Positions 1 through 5,341 are shown, counted from the stretch's first letter. The stretch is DNA of 5,341 bases from Candidatus Cloacimonadota bacterium (GCA_023230795.1 JALNWR010000181.1:1-5341), one strand, 5' to 3'. Program-made: numbers and translations. The notes: generated by a model from the letters alone, not told the origin.

Positions 1-1
1 C

Positions 2-301
2 GTATCCAACGCTATTCCCATCCAGGTAAGGCTCTACGACCATCTCTTTACTATCCCGGATCTCAGCGATATCCCCGAAGATAAGAGCTATCTGGATTAC
101 CTGAATCCCGATAGTCTGACGATAAATGATACAGCTTTGGGAGAAAGCTCTCTGGCAGAAGCTGCCCCCGGCGAGAAATACCAATTCCTGCGCCTGGGCT
201 ATTTCTCAGTAGATCCCGATACCACAAAAGATAAGATAGTATTTAACCGCATCAGCACCCTCAGGGATAGCTGGGCGAAAAAACAAAGAAACAAAAAGTA
301 A
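2..301 (+). CDS. glnS: Glutaminyl-tRNA synthetase, C-terminal end (partial)
   Basis: This is the 3' end of a gene entering from the left: 99 codons and a TAA stop. Glutaminyl-tRNA synthetase charges tRNA-Gln with glutamine in the cytoplasm using ATP. The visible part is the end of the C-terminal beta-barrel anticodon-binding region. The recognisable family blocks are VRLYDHLFTIPD near the start, YLDYLNPDSL in the middle, then YQFLRLGYFSVDPD and KIVFNRISTLRDSWAK at the end. These match the usual GlnRS order (VRLYDRLF, NPESL, YQFER.GYF, FNRTVTLRDSWAK). The catalytic domain with HIGH and KMSKS lies outside the window. The tail ends in a short lysine-rich stretch. A GlnRS means direct charging of tRNA-Gln is available here, in contrast to bacteria that rely only on GatCAB transamidation. 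The next gene starts 32 bases downstream on the same strand with no terminator between, so the two are probably cotranscribed. Confidence 0.93.
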   Translation, partial: VSNAIPIQVRLYDHLFTIPDLSDIPEDKSYLDYLNPDSLTINDTALGESSLAEAAPGEKYQFLRLGYFSVDPDTTKDKIVFNRISTLRDSWAKKQRNKK

Positions 302-320
302 CGGATGCAAAGCTCATCCG
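302..320 (+). promoter_or_regulatory. Small hairpin between glnS and the ACT-like gene
   Basis: CGGATG (302-307) pairs perfectly with CATCCG (315-320) around a 7-nt loop. The stem starts directly after the glnS stop codon and ends one base before the Shine-Dalgarno of the next gene. No T-run follows, so it is not an intrinsic terminator. It could stabilise the processed mRNA or affect initiation of the downstream gene. The structure is seen in the sequence; any function is inferred. Confidence 0.4.
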
Positions 321-321
321 G

Positions 322-328
322 GGAGGAG
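322..328 (+). promoter_or_regulatory. Strong ribosome binding site
   Basis: GGAGGAG lies 5 bases before the ATG at 334 and fixes that start. It is the strongest Shine-Dalgarno in the window. Confidence 0.85.
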
Positions 329-333
329 AAAAT

Positions 334-582
334 ATGATCTATAAGATAGTCCTTATCAAGATCGATCACCGTGCCACTGAAGCCGTCAGGGTTCAGGGAA
401 TCCTTACTGACTTTGGCTGCAATATCAAAACGCGCCTGGGTCTGCATGAAGTATCCAACGAATTCTGTGCCAATGATGGCCTGGTTGTATTGGAAGTAGA
501 AGGCGAAAAAGACATTGTCGCTCAAATGATTGAAAAGCTCAATGCCATTGAGCATGTAACAGCAAAATTGATCGAGATGTAA
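334..582 (+). CDS. Small ACT-like domain protein (TM1266-type putative regulator)
   Basis: An 82-residue soluble protein with no signal peptide or membrane segment. Its pattern is that of a single ACT-like fold: beta strand 1 MIYKIVLIKID (1-11), a helix over about 14-27, a strand around IKTRLGLHE (31-39), a strand GLVVLEVEG (49-57), a helix DIVAQMIEKLNAI (60-72) and a final strand HVTAKLIEM (74-82). This resembles the short TM1266-type proteins sometimes annotated as 'iron-only hydrogenase system regulator', which have ACT/NikR-C-like folds and are thought to bind a small ligand or metal as oligomers. The assignment comes from pattern recognition, not a search. C29 and C45 sit near the GLHE loop and could be functional. 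No DNA-binding domain is present, so a direct transcriptional role is unproven. It follows glnS by 32 bases and is the last gene before the terminator at 607-638. No hydrogenase gene is in view, so the hydrogenase name should not be taken literally. Confidence 0.8.
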   Translation: MIYKIVLIKIDHRATEAVRVQGILTDFGCNIKTRLGLHEVSNEFCANDGLVVLEVEGEKDIVAQMIEKLNAIEHVTAKLIEM

Positions 583-606
583 TTCGCTTTCTGCCCTAAT
601 CTTGAT

Positions 607-638
607 AAAAGCCGGCGCCATTCAGGTGCCGGCTTTTT
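607..638 (+). terminator. Rho-independent terminator of the glnS/ACT-like unit
   Basis: GCCGGCGCC (611-619) pairs with GGTGCCGGC (625-633), one pair being G-U, around a 5-nt loop. A T5 tract (634-638) follows directly. Four A residues before the stem (607-610) pair with T634-637, so the structure reads almost symmetrically and could also stop transcription from the other strand. It lies 25 bases past the stop codon at 582. Confidence 0.93.
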
Positions 639-764
639 GCAGCTTTGGAAGTTAATCCACAGTAAAGCTAAACTAAAGCTGTGCAATAAACTGGATATTT
701 CCAAGTATCTATAGTTTAGGAACAATAATTGCATATGTAAGAAGGCAACAAGTCACAGTATAAA
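639..764 (+). promoter_or_regulatory. Intergenic leader of the secreted propeller gene with small inverted and direct repeats
   Basis: A promoter for the next gene must lie here because a terminator precedes it, but I could not identify a convincing -35/-10 pair. Visible structure: TAAAGCT occurs twice, 11 bases apart (663-669 and 674-680). CACAG (658-662) is inverted as CTGTG (679-683) around this pair. CAGCTTT (640-646) is inverted as AAAGCTG (675-681). TATAGT (710-715) is a possible -10 with no good -35. The repeats could be an operator, but the evidence is only symmetry. Confidence 0.3.
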
Positions 765-775
765 AAGGAGATGCC

Positions 776-2905
776 ATGAAACGCTTACTTTGCTTTGCTT
801 CGATGCTGTTTTTACTTGGCATGCTGAGTGCTCAAGACAACACCTGGCATGTATATCGTCCGGGATATCAAGCTCGTGATATCTGTAGCCACAATGGTGA
901 GCTGTGGGTAGCCTCATACGCGGGGATCATGCGCTGGAATCCCACTACCGACCAACGAATCCAATATGATGAATCCAATACTCCCTATCCGAATAGCTAC
1001 ATCTCCTGTCTTTGTTTGGGCGCGGATGGAGCCATGTATGCCGGAGGAGATCATGGGCTCCTGCGCTTTGGTGAGGGGAGCTGGCAGCTTTTCAATACTA
1101 ACAATTCGGGTCTGATCCACAATGTGGTGCGCAAGATCGTAGCAGACCCCAATGGCGGAATATGGATTGCCACAGATATGGGGCTATCCTTCTATCGACA
1201 AAGGGTATGGACATCATTTAACAGCACAAATTCCACCTTACCGGATATCTATGATTTTTATGACCTCTGCCTGGACCCTGCCCGGGGTCTATGGATCGCC
1301 ACTACAAATACGGTGCATTATTACGATGGAAGTGAATGGACTGCATACACTTCCCAAAATTCCACCCTGCCAAACTATCAAGTAAAGAGTATATCCTTTC
1401 AAGCCAATGGCGATGGCTGGTTTGGCCTCAGCCACGGAGTAGCCAGATACTCAAACAGGGTATGGCAGCGCCAAACTGCTTTGGACGGAGTAGCCATCGG
1501 TGAGGTGACAGGCTCGTGCACAGACCCCTTGCAAAGAGTATGGCTGTGGAACGATAGCACGCTTTGGCTTTGCACAGATGAGCCCCTGCACTATCCTATC
1601 CAGACCTTTGGAACTCACTATATGCAGTTTTCCCGGATGATGATGGACGAGAATCAAACAATATGGCTGGGATTCCTCGACCGCCAAGTTCCCGTGTCGC
1701 TGATCCGTTTCGATGGCACAGACTACAGCAGACATCCCGTAAGCGAGTTTCCTCTGGCCAGCCGTAATGTCCAGGAGGTTTTCCGAGGTTTTGATGACAA
1801 TATCTGGATCGCTGCCTGCTTAGAAAAAGGAGTCGGCGGATACTTCTGCGTTGGAGCAGATGGGATTCAGGCTTTTGGGAGATACAATACGGATATGCCC
1901 TGCTTTCATGTGTGGTCGCTGGCTCAAGATCGCCTTCTCAATATCTGGGTAGGCACCTGTATCGGGCTGCTAAAAACGGGGCCCTCAGGTTCGGAACTGA
2001 TCGCTTACAATGCGCCCGGGCTGGGGGGTGGCTATATAGAAACAATCTGCCCGGTAGGAGATGGCGTCTGGATCGGAAACAACCAGGGCGTATCCCGCTA
2101 TGAAGATGGGATTTGGACTCCCATCAGCAGCGCAGAAGCAGGCCTGAATCTGGCCTACACCAAAATGATCAAGACTGACAGGCTTGGTAGAGTATGGATC
2201 GCTTCTTCAGCAGGCGTATGCTGCTATGCCGATGACCAGTTTACTGCTTATCCCCAGATTACTTACGCCAGTGATATTACCTTTGGAGTGGATGATGAAG
2301 TCTGGGTGGCCAGAGGAGAGCTTTCACGTTTACAGGATGGAGAGTGGACGCACTTTAATGCCGACAATTCCGGGCTGCCTCAGAACGATGTGAAATGTGT
2401 TGCGATGGACCAAAATCAGCTGCTTTGGATAGGGCTGGGCGGTTCATATCACCTGCTATGCAGCTTTGACGGAGAGACTTGGAGTAACTTTAATCCCCAA
2501 AATTCGCCTCTCACCGGCTGGGGCATTACCACGATTTTTGTGGATGAGGACAACAGCAAATGGCTCGGCGGGGAATACCTATTTCGCTATAATGAGGATG
2601 GAATTCCTGTCTCAAATGCCGATGAGATTGTCCCACCCTCTTTGGGCTGCGTTAATTATCCCAATCCCTTCAGGACATCCACCACCATCCGTATTGATAA
2701 AAGGACAGAAGGTCCTCTGCATATAAAGATCTACAATATGAAAGGCCAATTAGTTTGGAACCAGAGCGGTATAGATTCCGCCAAGGGAGAAATCTCTTGG
2801 GACGGTAAGGATAAACATGGCCAGGATTGCGCTAGCGGCCTGTATCTGATCCAGGTGCAAGATAGGGGGGGTAGCCTCATTCACAAAGCATTGAAATTGA
2901 AGTGA
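776..2905 (+). CDS. Exported 14-blade beta-propeller protein with T9SS type A sorting domain
   Basis: A 709-residue protein. AAGGAG (765-770) lies 5 bases before the ATG. Residues 1-19 form a signal peptide (KR, hydrophobic core, likely cleavage at LSA/Q). The body carries 14 repeats with the Reg_prop-type signature (G-x-hydrophobic-W-I/V/L-A/G, then G-hydrophobic-x-x-Y/F and a linker such as NNSGLP). The core aromatics are at 44, 88, 130, 173, 215, 256, 297, 344, 391, 432, 474, 510, 551 and 596, a spacing of 36-47 residues. This fits two seven-bladed propellers, as in the periplasmic sensors of hybrid two-component systems. No transmembrane, kinase or Y_Y_Y domain follows. Residues about 624-709 instead form the Por-system C-terminal domain: YPNPF (628-632), TTIRI, IKIYNMKGQLV, WDGKDKHG, ASGLYLIQV and a basic KALKLK end. 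The protein is therefore expected to cross the outer membrane by type IX secretion and be surface-attached or released. The ligand is unknown; binding or adhesion is inferred. It appears monocistronic. Confidence 0.9.
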   Translation: MKRLLCFASMLFLLGMLSAQDNTWHVYRPGYQARDICSHNGELWVASYAGIMRWNPTTDQRIQYDESNTPYPNSYISCLCLGADGAMYAGGDHGLLRFGEGSWQLFNTNNSGLIHNVVRKIVADPNGGIWIATDMGLSFYRQRVWTSFNSTNSTLPDIYDFYDLCLDPARGLWIATTNTVHYYDGSEWTAYTSQNSTLPNYQVKSISFQANGDGWFGLSHGVARYSNRVWQRQTALDGVAIGEVTGSCTDPLQRVWLWNDSTLWLCTDEPLHYPIQTFGTHYMQFSRMMMDENQTIWLGFLDRQVPVSLIRFDGTDYSRHPVSEFPLASRNVQEVFRGFDDNIWIAACLEKGVGGYFCVGADGIQAFGRYNTDMPCFHVWSLAQDRLLNIWVGTCIGLLKTGPSGSELIAYNAPGLGGGYIETICPVGDGVWIGNNQGVSRYEDGIWTPISSAEAGLNLAYTKMIKTDRLGRVWIASSAGVCCYADDQFTAYPQITYASDITFGVDDEVWVARGELSRLQDGEWTHFNADNSGLPQNDVKCVAMDQNQLLWIGLGGSYHLLCSFDGETWSNFNPQNSPLTGWGITTIFVDEDNSKWLGGEYLFRYNEDGIPVSNADEIVPPSLGCVNYPNPFRTSTTIRIDKRTEGPLHIKIYNMKGQLVWNQSGIDSAKGEISWDGKDKHGQDCASGLYLIQVQDRGGSLIHKALKLK

Positions 2906-2970
2906 ACAAATGCAGGGTTTAAGACCGGATAAAGCCAAAGCAAAGGCCGTCTGAAGTGCTGAGAGAAGAA
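2906..2970. other. Short spacer after the propeller gene
   Basis: No gene and no clear intrinsic terminator were found directly after the stop at 2905. A 14-codon reading frame starting at ATG 2911 has no ribosome binding site and is not supported. Confidence 0.4.
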
Positions 2971-3135
2971 TAGTCACACGGATTTTGCGGATTATATGGA
3001 TTGATACGGATAGAGAACATAAGTAGCTCAATTCCATAGTGGTTCCGGCGCTGTTTAGCCAAAACCAGGTAGAATTGGCTAAGTTAGTCCCTATAATCCG
3101 CTATCTTGCCGTTAATCCGTATGACCTGTGTGAGA
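2971..3135. repeat. CGGATT-rich element with nested inverted repeats
   Basis: A noncoding block with mirrored arms. TCACAC (2974-2979) is inverted as GTGTGA (3128-3133). GCGGATTATA (2987-2996) is inverted exactly as TATAATCCGC (3092-3101). ATACGGAT (3004-3011) is inverted as ATCCGTAT (3115-3122). In the centre, TTAGCCAA (3055-3062) and TTGGCTAA (3075-3082) form a perfect 8-bp hairpin with a 12-nt loop. The left arm also holds tandem-like GGATT words about 9 bases apart. Intergenic elements built from CGGATT-type words are frequent in Bacteroidota-related genomes; placing this one among them is from memory. No ORF in it is convincing. It ends about 12 bases before the left inverted repeat of the IS. 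Confidence 0.6.
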
Positions 3136-3147
3136 TGTGAGAGACTT

Positions 3148-3165
3148 TAACCCGACTTTACCACC
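3148..3165 (+). repeat. Left terminal inverted repeat of the IS
   Basis: Starts TAACCCGACTTTACC and matches the reverse complement of 5256-5273 at 17 of 18 positions. A match this long between two regions of about 200 bases is very unlikely by chance. Confidence 0.75.
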
Positions 3166-3272
3166 CCATCTCCCAAAACAGCTATTTTTGAGGTATTTTC
3201 GGCCTTCACCTTGACTGCACTTACTAAGCATGGCATTGCGTAATAAGCTTAATAACAGGCATATAGCTCTTT

Positions 3273-3312
3273 ATATTGCTTGCTTCATAAATAATAACAC
3301 AGTAAGCAATAT
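3273..3312 (+). promoter_or_regulatory. Hairpin in the IS leader
   Basis: The two 12-base arms are complementary at 11 positions plus one G-U pair in RNA, with a 16-nt loop. It sits about 80 bases before the transposase start region. No T-run follows, so it is not a standard terminator. It could limit read-through expression of the transposase or bind a protein; the role is inferred. Confidence 0.5.
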
Positions 3313-3333
3313 GGCTAAATTGCGATTGTTGTC

Positions 3334-3344
3334 CCCCACGAAAT
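3334..3344 (+). repeat. Direct repeat, left copy (CCCCACGAAAT)
   Basis: The same 11 bases recur in the same orientation at 5208-5218. The wider context is also similar (GTCCCCCACGAAATC here, GTCCCCACGAAATTC there, differing by single-base indels). This copy lies before the transposase gene. Confidence 0.5.
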
Positions 3345-3457
3345 CAAGATTTTTATTTACAGCTTAAATGACCTGTCAATAGTGGGTTCCATGTTTTATT
3401 AAGAAAGTAATTAAAACCTACAAAAACATCGGTAAATCATATACCGAATATCGCTTT

Positions 3458-5206
3458 GTGCGTGGCTATCGCAGCAGTGCCGGTCCGAGGCATCAGACCT
3501 TGCTGACAGTGAAGGATATACCCTTACCGGAAACGCAATGGGAGCTTTTAGCAGACACCATGGAAGCCATACTCCACAATGAACAGTTGATGTTTGTCGA
3601 TGAAAATGTTGAAGCCTTGGCCAGGCATTACAGTAATAGGATACTGGCAAAACACCCGGAGGTTGGTCAACAAAGCAGCAGCCTGGGACAAACCGGAGAA
3701 GTGGATGATTTGGTTTATAAAAGCAGCCTTCGGGTCTTCAATGACCGGTCTTTTGGGCCGGAATACGTAGCTTATTCCATGTATCAGCGTTTGGGTTTTG
3801 ATGACTTATTTAAGAAGCTTGGCATAGCAGAGCGTCAAAGGAAGCTGATGAGTTTATCCGTTATTGGCAAGCTGGTAGACCCCAAAAGCGAGAACGCAAC
3901 CAGACTTTGGGCTCGTGAGCTGAGTGCCATTGATGAGCTTTTAGAAGAAGACCTCAGTAGGCTTGGGCACAATTCATTGTACCGGATCAGCGATACTATT
4001 TACAAGCATAAAGATGAGATTGAGACCCATCTCTGCGCCAAAGAGCGAAGTATCTTCAATTTGAAAGAAAGTCTATGCTTGTATGACCTTACCAATACCT
4101 TTTTGGAAGGGAGTGCGAAATCTATTCCCAAAGCAAAGTTCGGCCGTTCAAAAGAGAAGCGCAGTGATTGTCGTCTCCTGACCTTGGGAATGGTGGTGAA
4201 TGAACTTGGTTTCTGCAAAAAGACTAATGTCCTGGAGGGCTCAGTTAGCGAGCCTCACACTCTGCAAGAAATGATCGAGAGTCTCTCTGCTAACCTGGAG
4301 CAAGGCAGCTTCCCTACTGTAGTCATGGATGCCGGAATAGCCACCAAAGAGAACTTAAACTATCTTAGGACAAAGGGTTATTACTATCTATGCGTCTCCA
4401 GAACCAAGCCATTGGCAGACCCAAACATAGATCCGGCTGCGATGAGAGTGGTGCACAAGGATAGATATAATCTTGTGCAAGCCCAGGTCTTCAAAACAGA
4501 TGACGAGCTCCTGCTGTATTGCCACAGCCAGAAAATGGAAAGCAAAGAGCGGGCAATGCAAGATAGTTATTGCCATCGCTTTGAAGATGATCTGGAAAAG
4601 ATCATCGCCAGCCTCAGTAAGAGGTACAGCAATAAGAGTTACGGAAAGATCATGCAGAGGATCGGGCGCCTGAAAGAGCGTTATTCTTCAATAGGCAGGT
4701 TTTATCATATTGAGGTAAGTGAGACAAACGGTACTGTGATTTCCATTGAGTACCACAAGGTAAAGCAAGAAGAGGAAGAAGATCGTTTCTCCGGTTCATA
4801 TTGGCTGCGTAGTAGCTATTCTGAATGGGATGAGCAGCAAATATGGGATACTTACATGATGCTGAACCGGATAGAAGCTGCGTTTCGCAGCCTTAAACAT
4901 AAACTGGCCTACCATAGCACAGAAAAACGGGCAGAAGCCCATATCTTCATTGCTGTCCTGGCTTACCACCTTCTCAACTCTATCTGTCTCCAATTACGGC
5001 AGGATGGGATAAATGAATCTTGGAATACCGTTAGAGCCAGAATGTCCACTCACAGAAGAGTTAGTATCACAGCTATGAGTAGAGATAATACTATTGCATT
5101 AGAGCGTATTACCAGCACTGCAGAACCATACCATCTGAAAATATACAAAGCCCTAAACATGAGCCCCAACCCTGTCATAAAAGCTCTGAAAAACCGAAAA
5201 ATGTAG
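3458..5206 (+). CDS. IS1634-family DDE transposase (apparent start-codon frameshift)
   Basis: The ORF from GTG 3458 gives 582 residues. It catalyses cut-and-paste or related movement of the IS through a DDE RNase H-like core. Candidate catalytic residues, numbered from the GTG: D210 in CLYDLTNTFLEG, D291 in VVMDAGIATKEN and E473 in RIEAAFRSLKHKL. Y466, E473 and K480 keep the spacing of the IS4-type Y-(2)-R-(3)-E-(6)-K signature, with Leu469 where Arg is usual. The tail YHSTEKRAEAHIFIAVLAYHLLNSI is typical of IS1634 members. GTG 3458 is unlikely to be the true start. It has no Shine-Dalgarno, and the same frame is open back to 3383 and encodes a family-like N-terminus (IKKV, then KSYTEYRFVRGYRSSAGPRH). 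The natural ATG at 3391 is one base out of frame, and removing one T of 3394-3397 would give MFIKKV and a 604-residue protein. It is therefore either a frameshifted copy or starts at a non-standard codon such as ATT 3398. Confidence 0.93.
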   Translation: MRGYRSSAGPRHQTLLTVKDIPLPETQWELLADTMEAILHNEQLMFVDENVEALARHYSNRILAKHPEVGQQSSSLGQTGEVDDLVYKSSLRVFNDRSFGPEYVAYSMYQRLGFDDLFKKLGIAERQRKLMSLSVIGKLVDPKSENATRLWARELSAIDELLEEDLSRLGHNSLYRISDTIYKHKDEIETHLCAKERSIFNLKESLCLYDLTNTFLEGSAKSIPKAKFGRSKEKRSDCRLLTLGMVVNELGFCKKTNVLEGSVSEPHTLQEMIESLSANLEQGSFPTVVMDAGIATKENLNYLRTKGYYYLCVSRTKPLADPNIDPAAMRVVHKDRYNLVQAQVFKTDDELLLYCHSQKMESKERAMQDSYCHRFEDDLEKIIASLSKRYSNKSYGKIMQRIGRLKERYSSIGRFYHIEVSETNGTVISIEYHKVKQEEEEDRFSGSYWLRSSYSEWDEQQIWDTYMMLNRIEAAFRSLKHKLAYHSTEKRAEAHIFIAVLAYHLLNSICLQLRQDGINESWNTVRARMSTHRRVSITAMSRDNTIALERITSTAEPYHLKIYKALNMSPNPVIKALKNRKM

Positions 5207-5207
5207 T

Positions 5208-5218
5208 CCCCACGAAAT
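5208..5218 (+). repeat. Direct repeat, right copy (CCCCACGAAAT)
   Basis: Lies directly after the transposase TAG stop (5204-5206) and pairs with the copy at 3334-3344 in direct orientation, so it is not part of the terminal inverted repeat. It could be a transposase-binding word or an old duplication. Confidence 0.5.
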
Positions 5219-5255
5219 TCTCATGTGCTTGCAGGACAGGTATGTAAATACTCAA

Positions 5256-5273
5256 GGTGGTAAAGTTGGGTTA
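5256..5273 (-). repeat. Right terminal inverted repeat of the IS
   Basis: Reads GGTGGTAAAGTTGGGTTA on the + strand, the inverted copy of 3148-3165 with one mismatch. Reverse-transcriptase-like coding begins directly after it. Confidence 0.75.
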
Positions 5274-5341
5274 GCAGCATTAGATGAACGTTTTCGAGCC
5301 TGTAAATTAGAACTAAACCGTGATAAGACCAAGCTGGTCTA
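5274..5341 (+). pseudogene. Reverse transcriptase fragment (group II intron maturase type), 5'-truncated, runs off the window
   Basis: Codons from 5274 read AALDERFRACKLELNRDKTK then LV, with a probable Tyr codon cut by the window edge. This matches the segment just after the catalytic YADD box in group II intron-type reverse transcriptases (pattern ERF.ACKLEL..EKTKIVYC). The catalytic YADD and everything upstream are missing, and no upstream RT half is seen left of the IS, so the gene lost its 5' part. The frame stays open upstream to 5190, and an ATG at 5223 inside the IS end could start a chimeric peptide, but it has no ribosome binding site. The residues GGKVGL are encoded by the IS inverted repeat itself. 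The evidence is about 23 residues, so the family is likely and the exact subtype is not certain. Confidence 0.6.

Larger units (their letters stand above)
3166..3390 (+). other. Long leader of the IS, no supported gene; contains a hairpin
   Basis: This stretch precedes the transposase. It holds an imperfect 12-bp inverted repeat, ATATTGCTTGCT (3273-3284) and AGTAAGCAATAT (3301-3312), with one G-U pair and a 16-nt AT-rich loop. It also holds one copy of a CCCCACGAAAT direct repeat (3334-3344). TATTTACA (3354-3361) and ACCTGTC (3371-3377) occur in inverted form near the right end (5243-5250 and 5235-5241). A 45-codon frame at 3230-3367 lacks a ribosome binding site and is not called. No clear promoter was found. 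Confidence 0.5.
3148..5273 (+). mobile_element. IS1634-type insertion sequence (2126 bp between terminal inverted repeats)
   Basis: An 18-bp terminal inverted repeat flanks the transposase gene: 3148-3165 against the reverse complement of 5256-5273, 17 of 18 identical (G/A difference at 3154). Similarity stops sharply outside both arms, which supports these as the element ends. The element carries one transposase gene. The left leader before that gene is long (about 240 bases), whereas the right side has only 67 bases after the stop. No target-site duplication is apparent at 3147/5274. IS1634 elements are usually somewhat shorter and typically duplicate about 5-6 bp, so the element may be rearranged or its left end may contain extra DNA. 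The right end abuts a reverse transcriptase remnant. Confidence 0.65.

Noticed and set aside
199..621. 140-residue reading frame on the minus strand over glnS and the ACT-like gene
   Set aside because: It runs antisense to two well-supported genes, has no recognisable domain and starts near a terminator stem; a shadow frame.
759..764. TATAAA as a -10 box of the propeller gene
   Set aside because: It is immediately before the ribosome binding site, so the transcript would start at or after it, and the nearest TTGCAT (729-734) is 24 bases away, too far for a -35.
2911..2955. 14-codon + strand frame after the propeller gene
   Set aside because: Too short, no ribosome binding site, composition simple; no support as a gene.
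2750..3037. 95-residue minus-strand frame across the end of the propeller gene and the CGGATT repeat
   Set aside because: It is composed of antisense of the sorting domain and of repeat sequence; no ribosome binding site or family resemblance.
2971..3135. CRISPR array suggested by recurring CGGATT words
   Set aside because: The words are short, unevenly spaced and mirrored rather than direct repeats with uniform spacers.
3230..3367. 45-codon + strand frame starting at ATG 3230 in the IS leader
   Set aside because: No Shine-Dalgarno, no recognisable domain, overlaps the hairpin and direct repeat; probably chance.
3345..5256. CAAG at 3345-3348 and 5253-5256 as a 4-bp target duplication of a shorter IS
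   Set aside because: A 4-base match is expected by chance, and the supposed ends next to it do not match each other at their outermost bases; the 18-bp inverted repeat is much stronger evidence.

Overview
The window looks like a piece of a bacterial chromosome, most likely from the Cloacimonadota (WWE1) or a related Fibrobacterota-Chlorobiota-Bacteroidota lineage. The evidence is a secreted beta-propeller protein with a Por/type IX (T9SS) C-terminal sorting tail, a bacterial GlnRS next to a small ACT-like protein, and moderate GC. The phylum is inferred from gene content, not proven.

Layout. (1) Positions 2-582, core genes: the last 99 codons of glutaminyl-tRNA synthetase, a short hairpin, then an 82-residue ACT-like regulator-type protein with a strong Shine-Dalgarno, closed by a near-perfect rho-independent terminator at 607-638. 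(2) Positions 639-2905: an intergenic region with small inverted and direct repeats, then a 709-residue exported protein. It has a signal peptide, 14 evenly spaced Trp/Tyr-centred propeller blades (most simply two seven-bladed propellers) and a T9SS type A sorting domain. (3) Positions 2906-3147: noncoding, mostly occupied by a CGGATT-rich element with nested inverted repeats. (4) Positions 3148-5273: an insertion sequence of the IS1634 type (IS4-like DDE superfamily) with an 18-bp terminal inverted repeat (17/18). It has an unusually long left leader containing a hairpin, and one transposase gene that appears frameshifted right at its start codon. (5) Positions 5274-5341: a 5'-truncated reverse transcriptase of the group II intron maturase type, running off the window. 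Its upstream half is not found on the other side of the IS.

The first half is ordinary chromosome; the second half is a junction of mobile or repetitive DNA layered on itself (CGGATT repeat, IS, RT remnant). No CRISPR array, tRNA or rRNA was seen. I did not find a convincing new defence or metabolic system. The points most worth a second look are the start-codon frameshift of the transposase, the asymmetric left end of the IS, the IS/RT junction and the kinase-free 14-blade secreted propeller.
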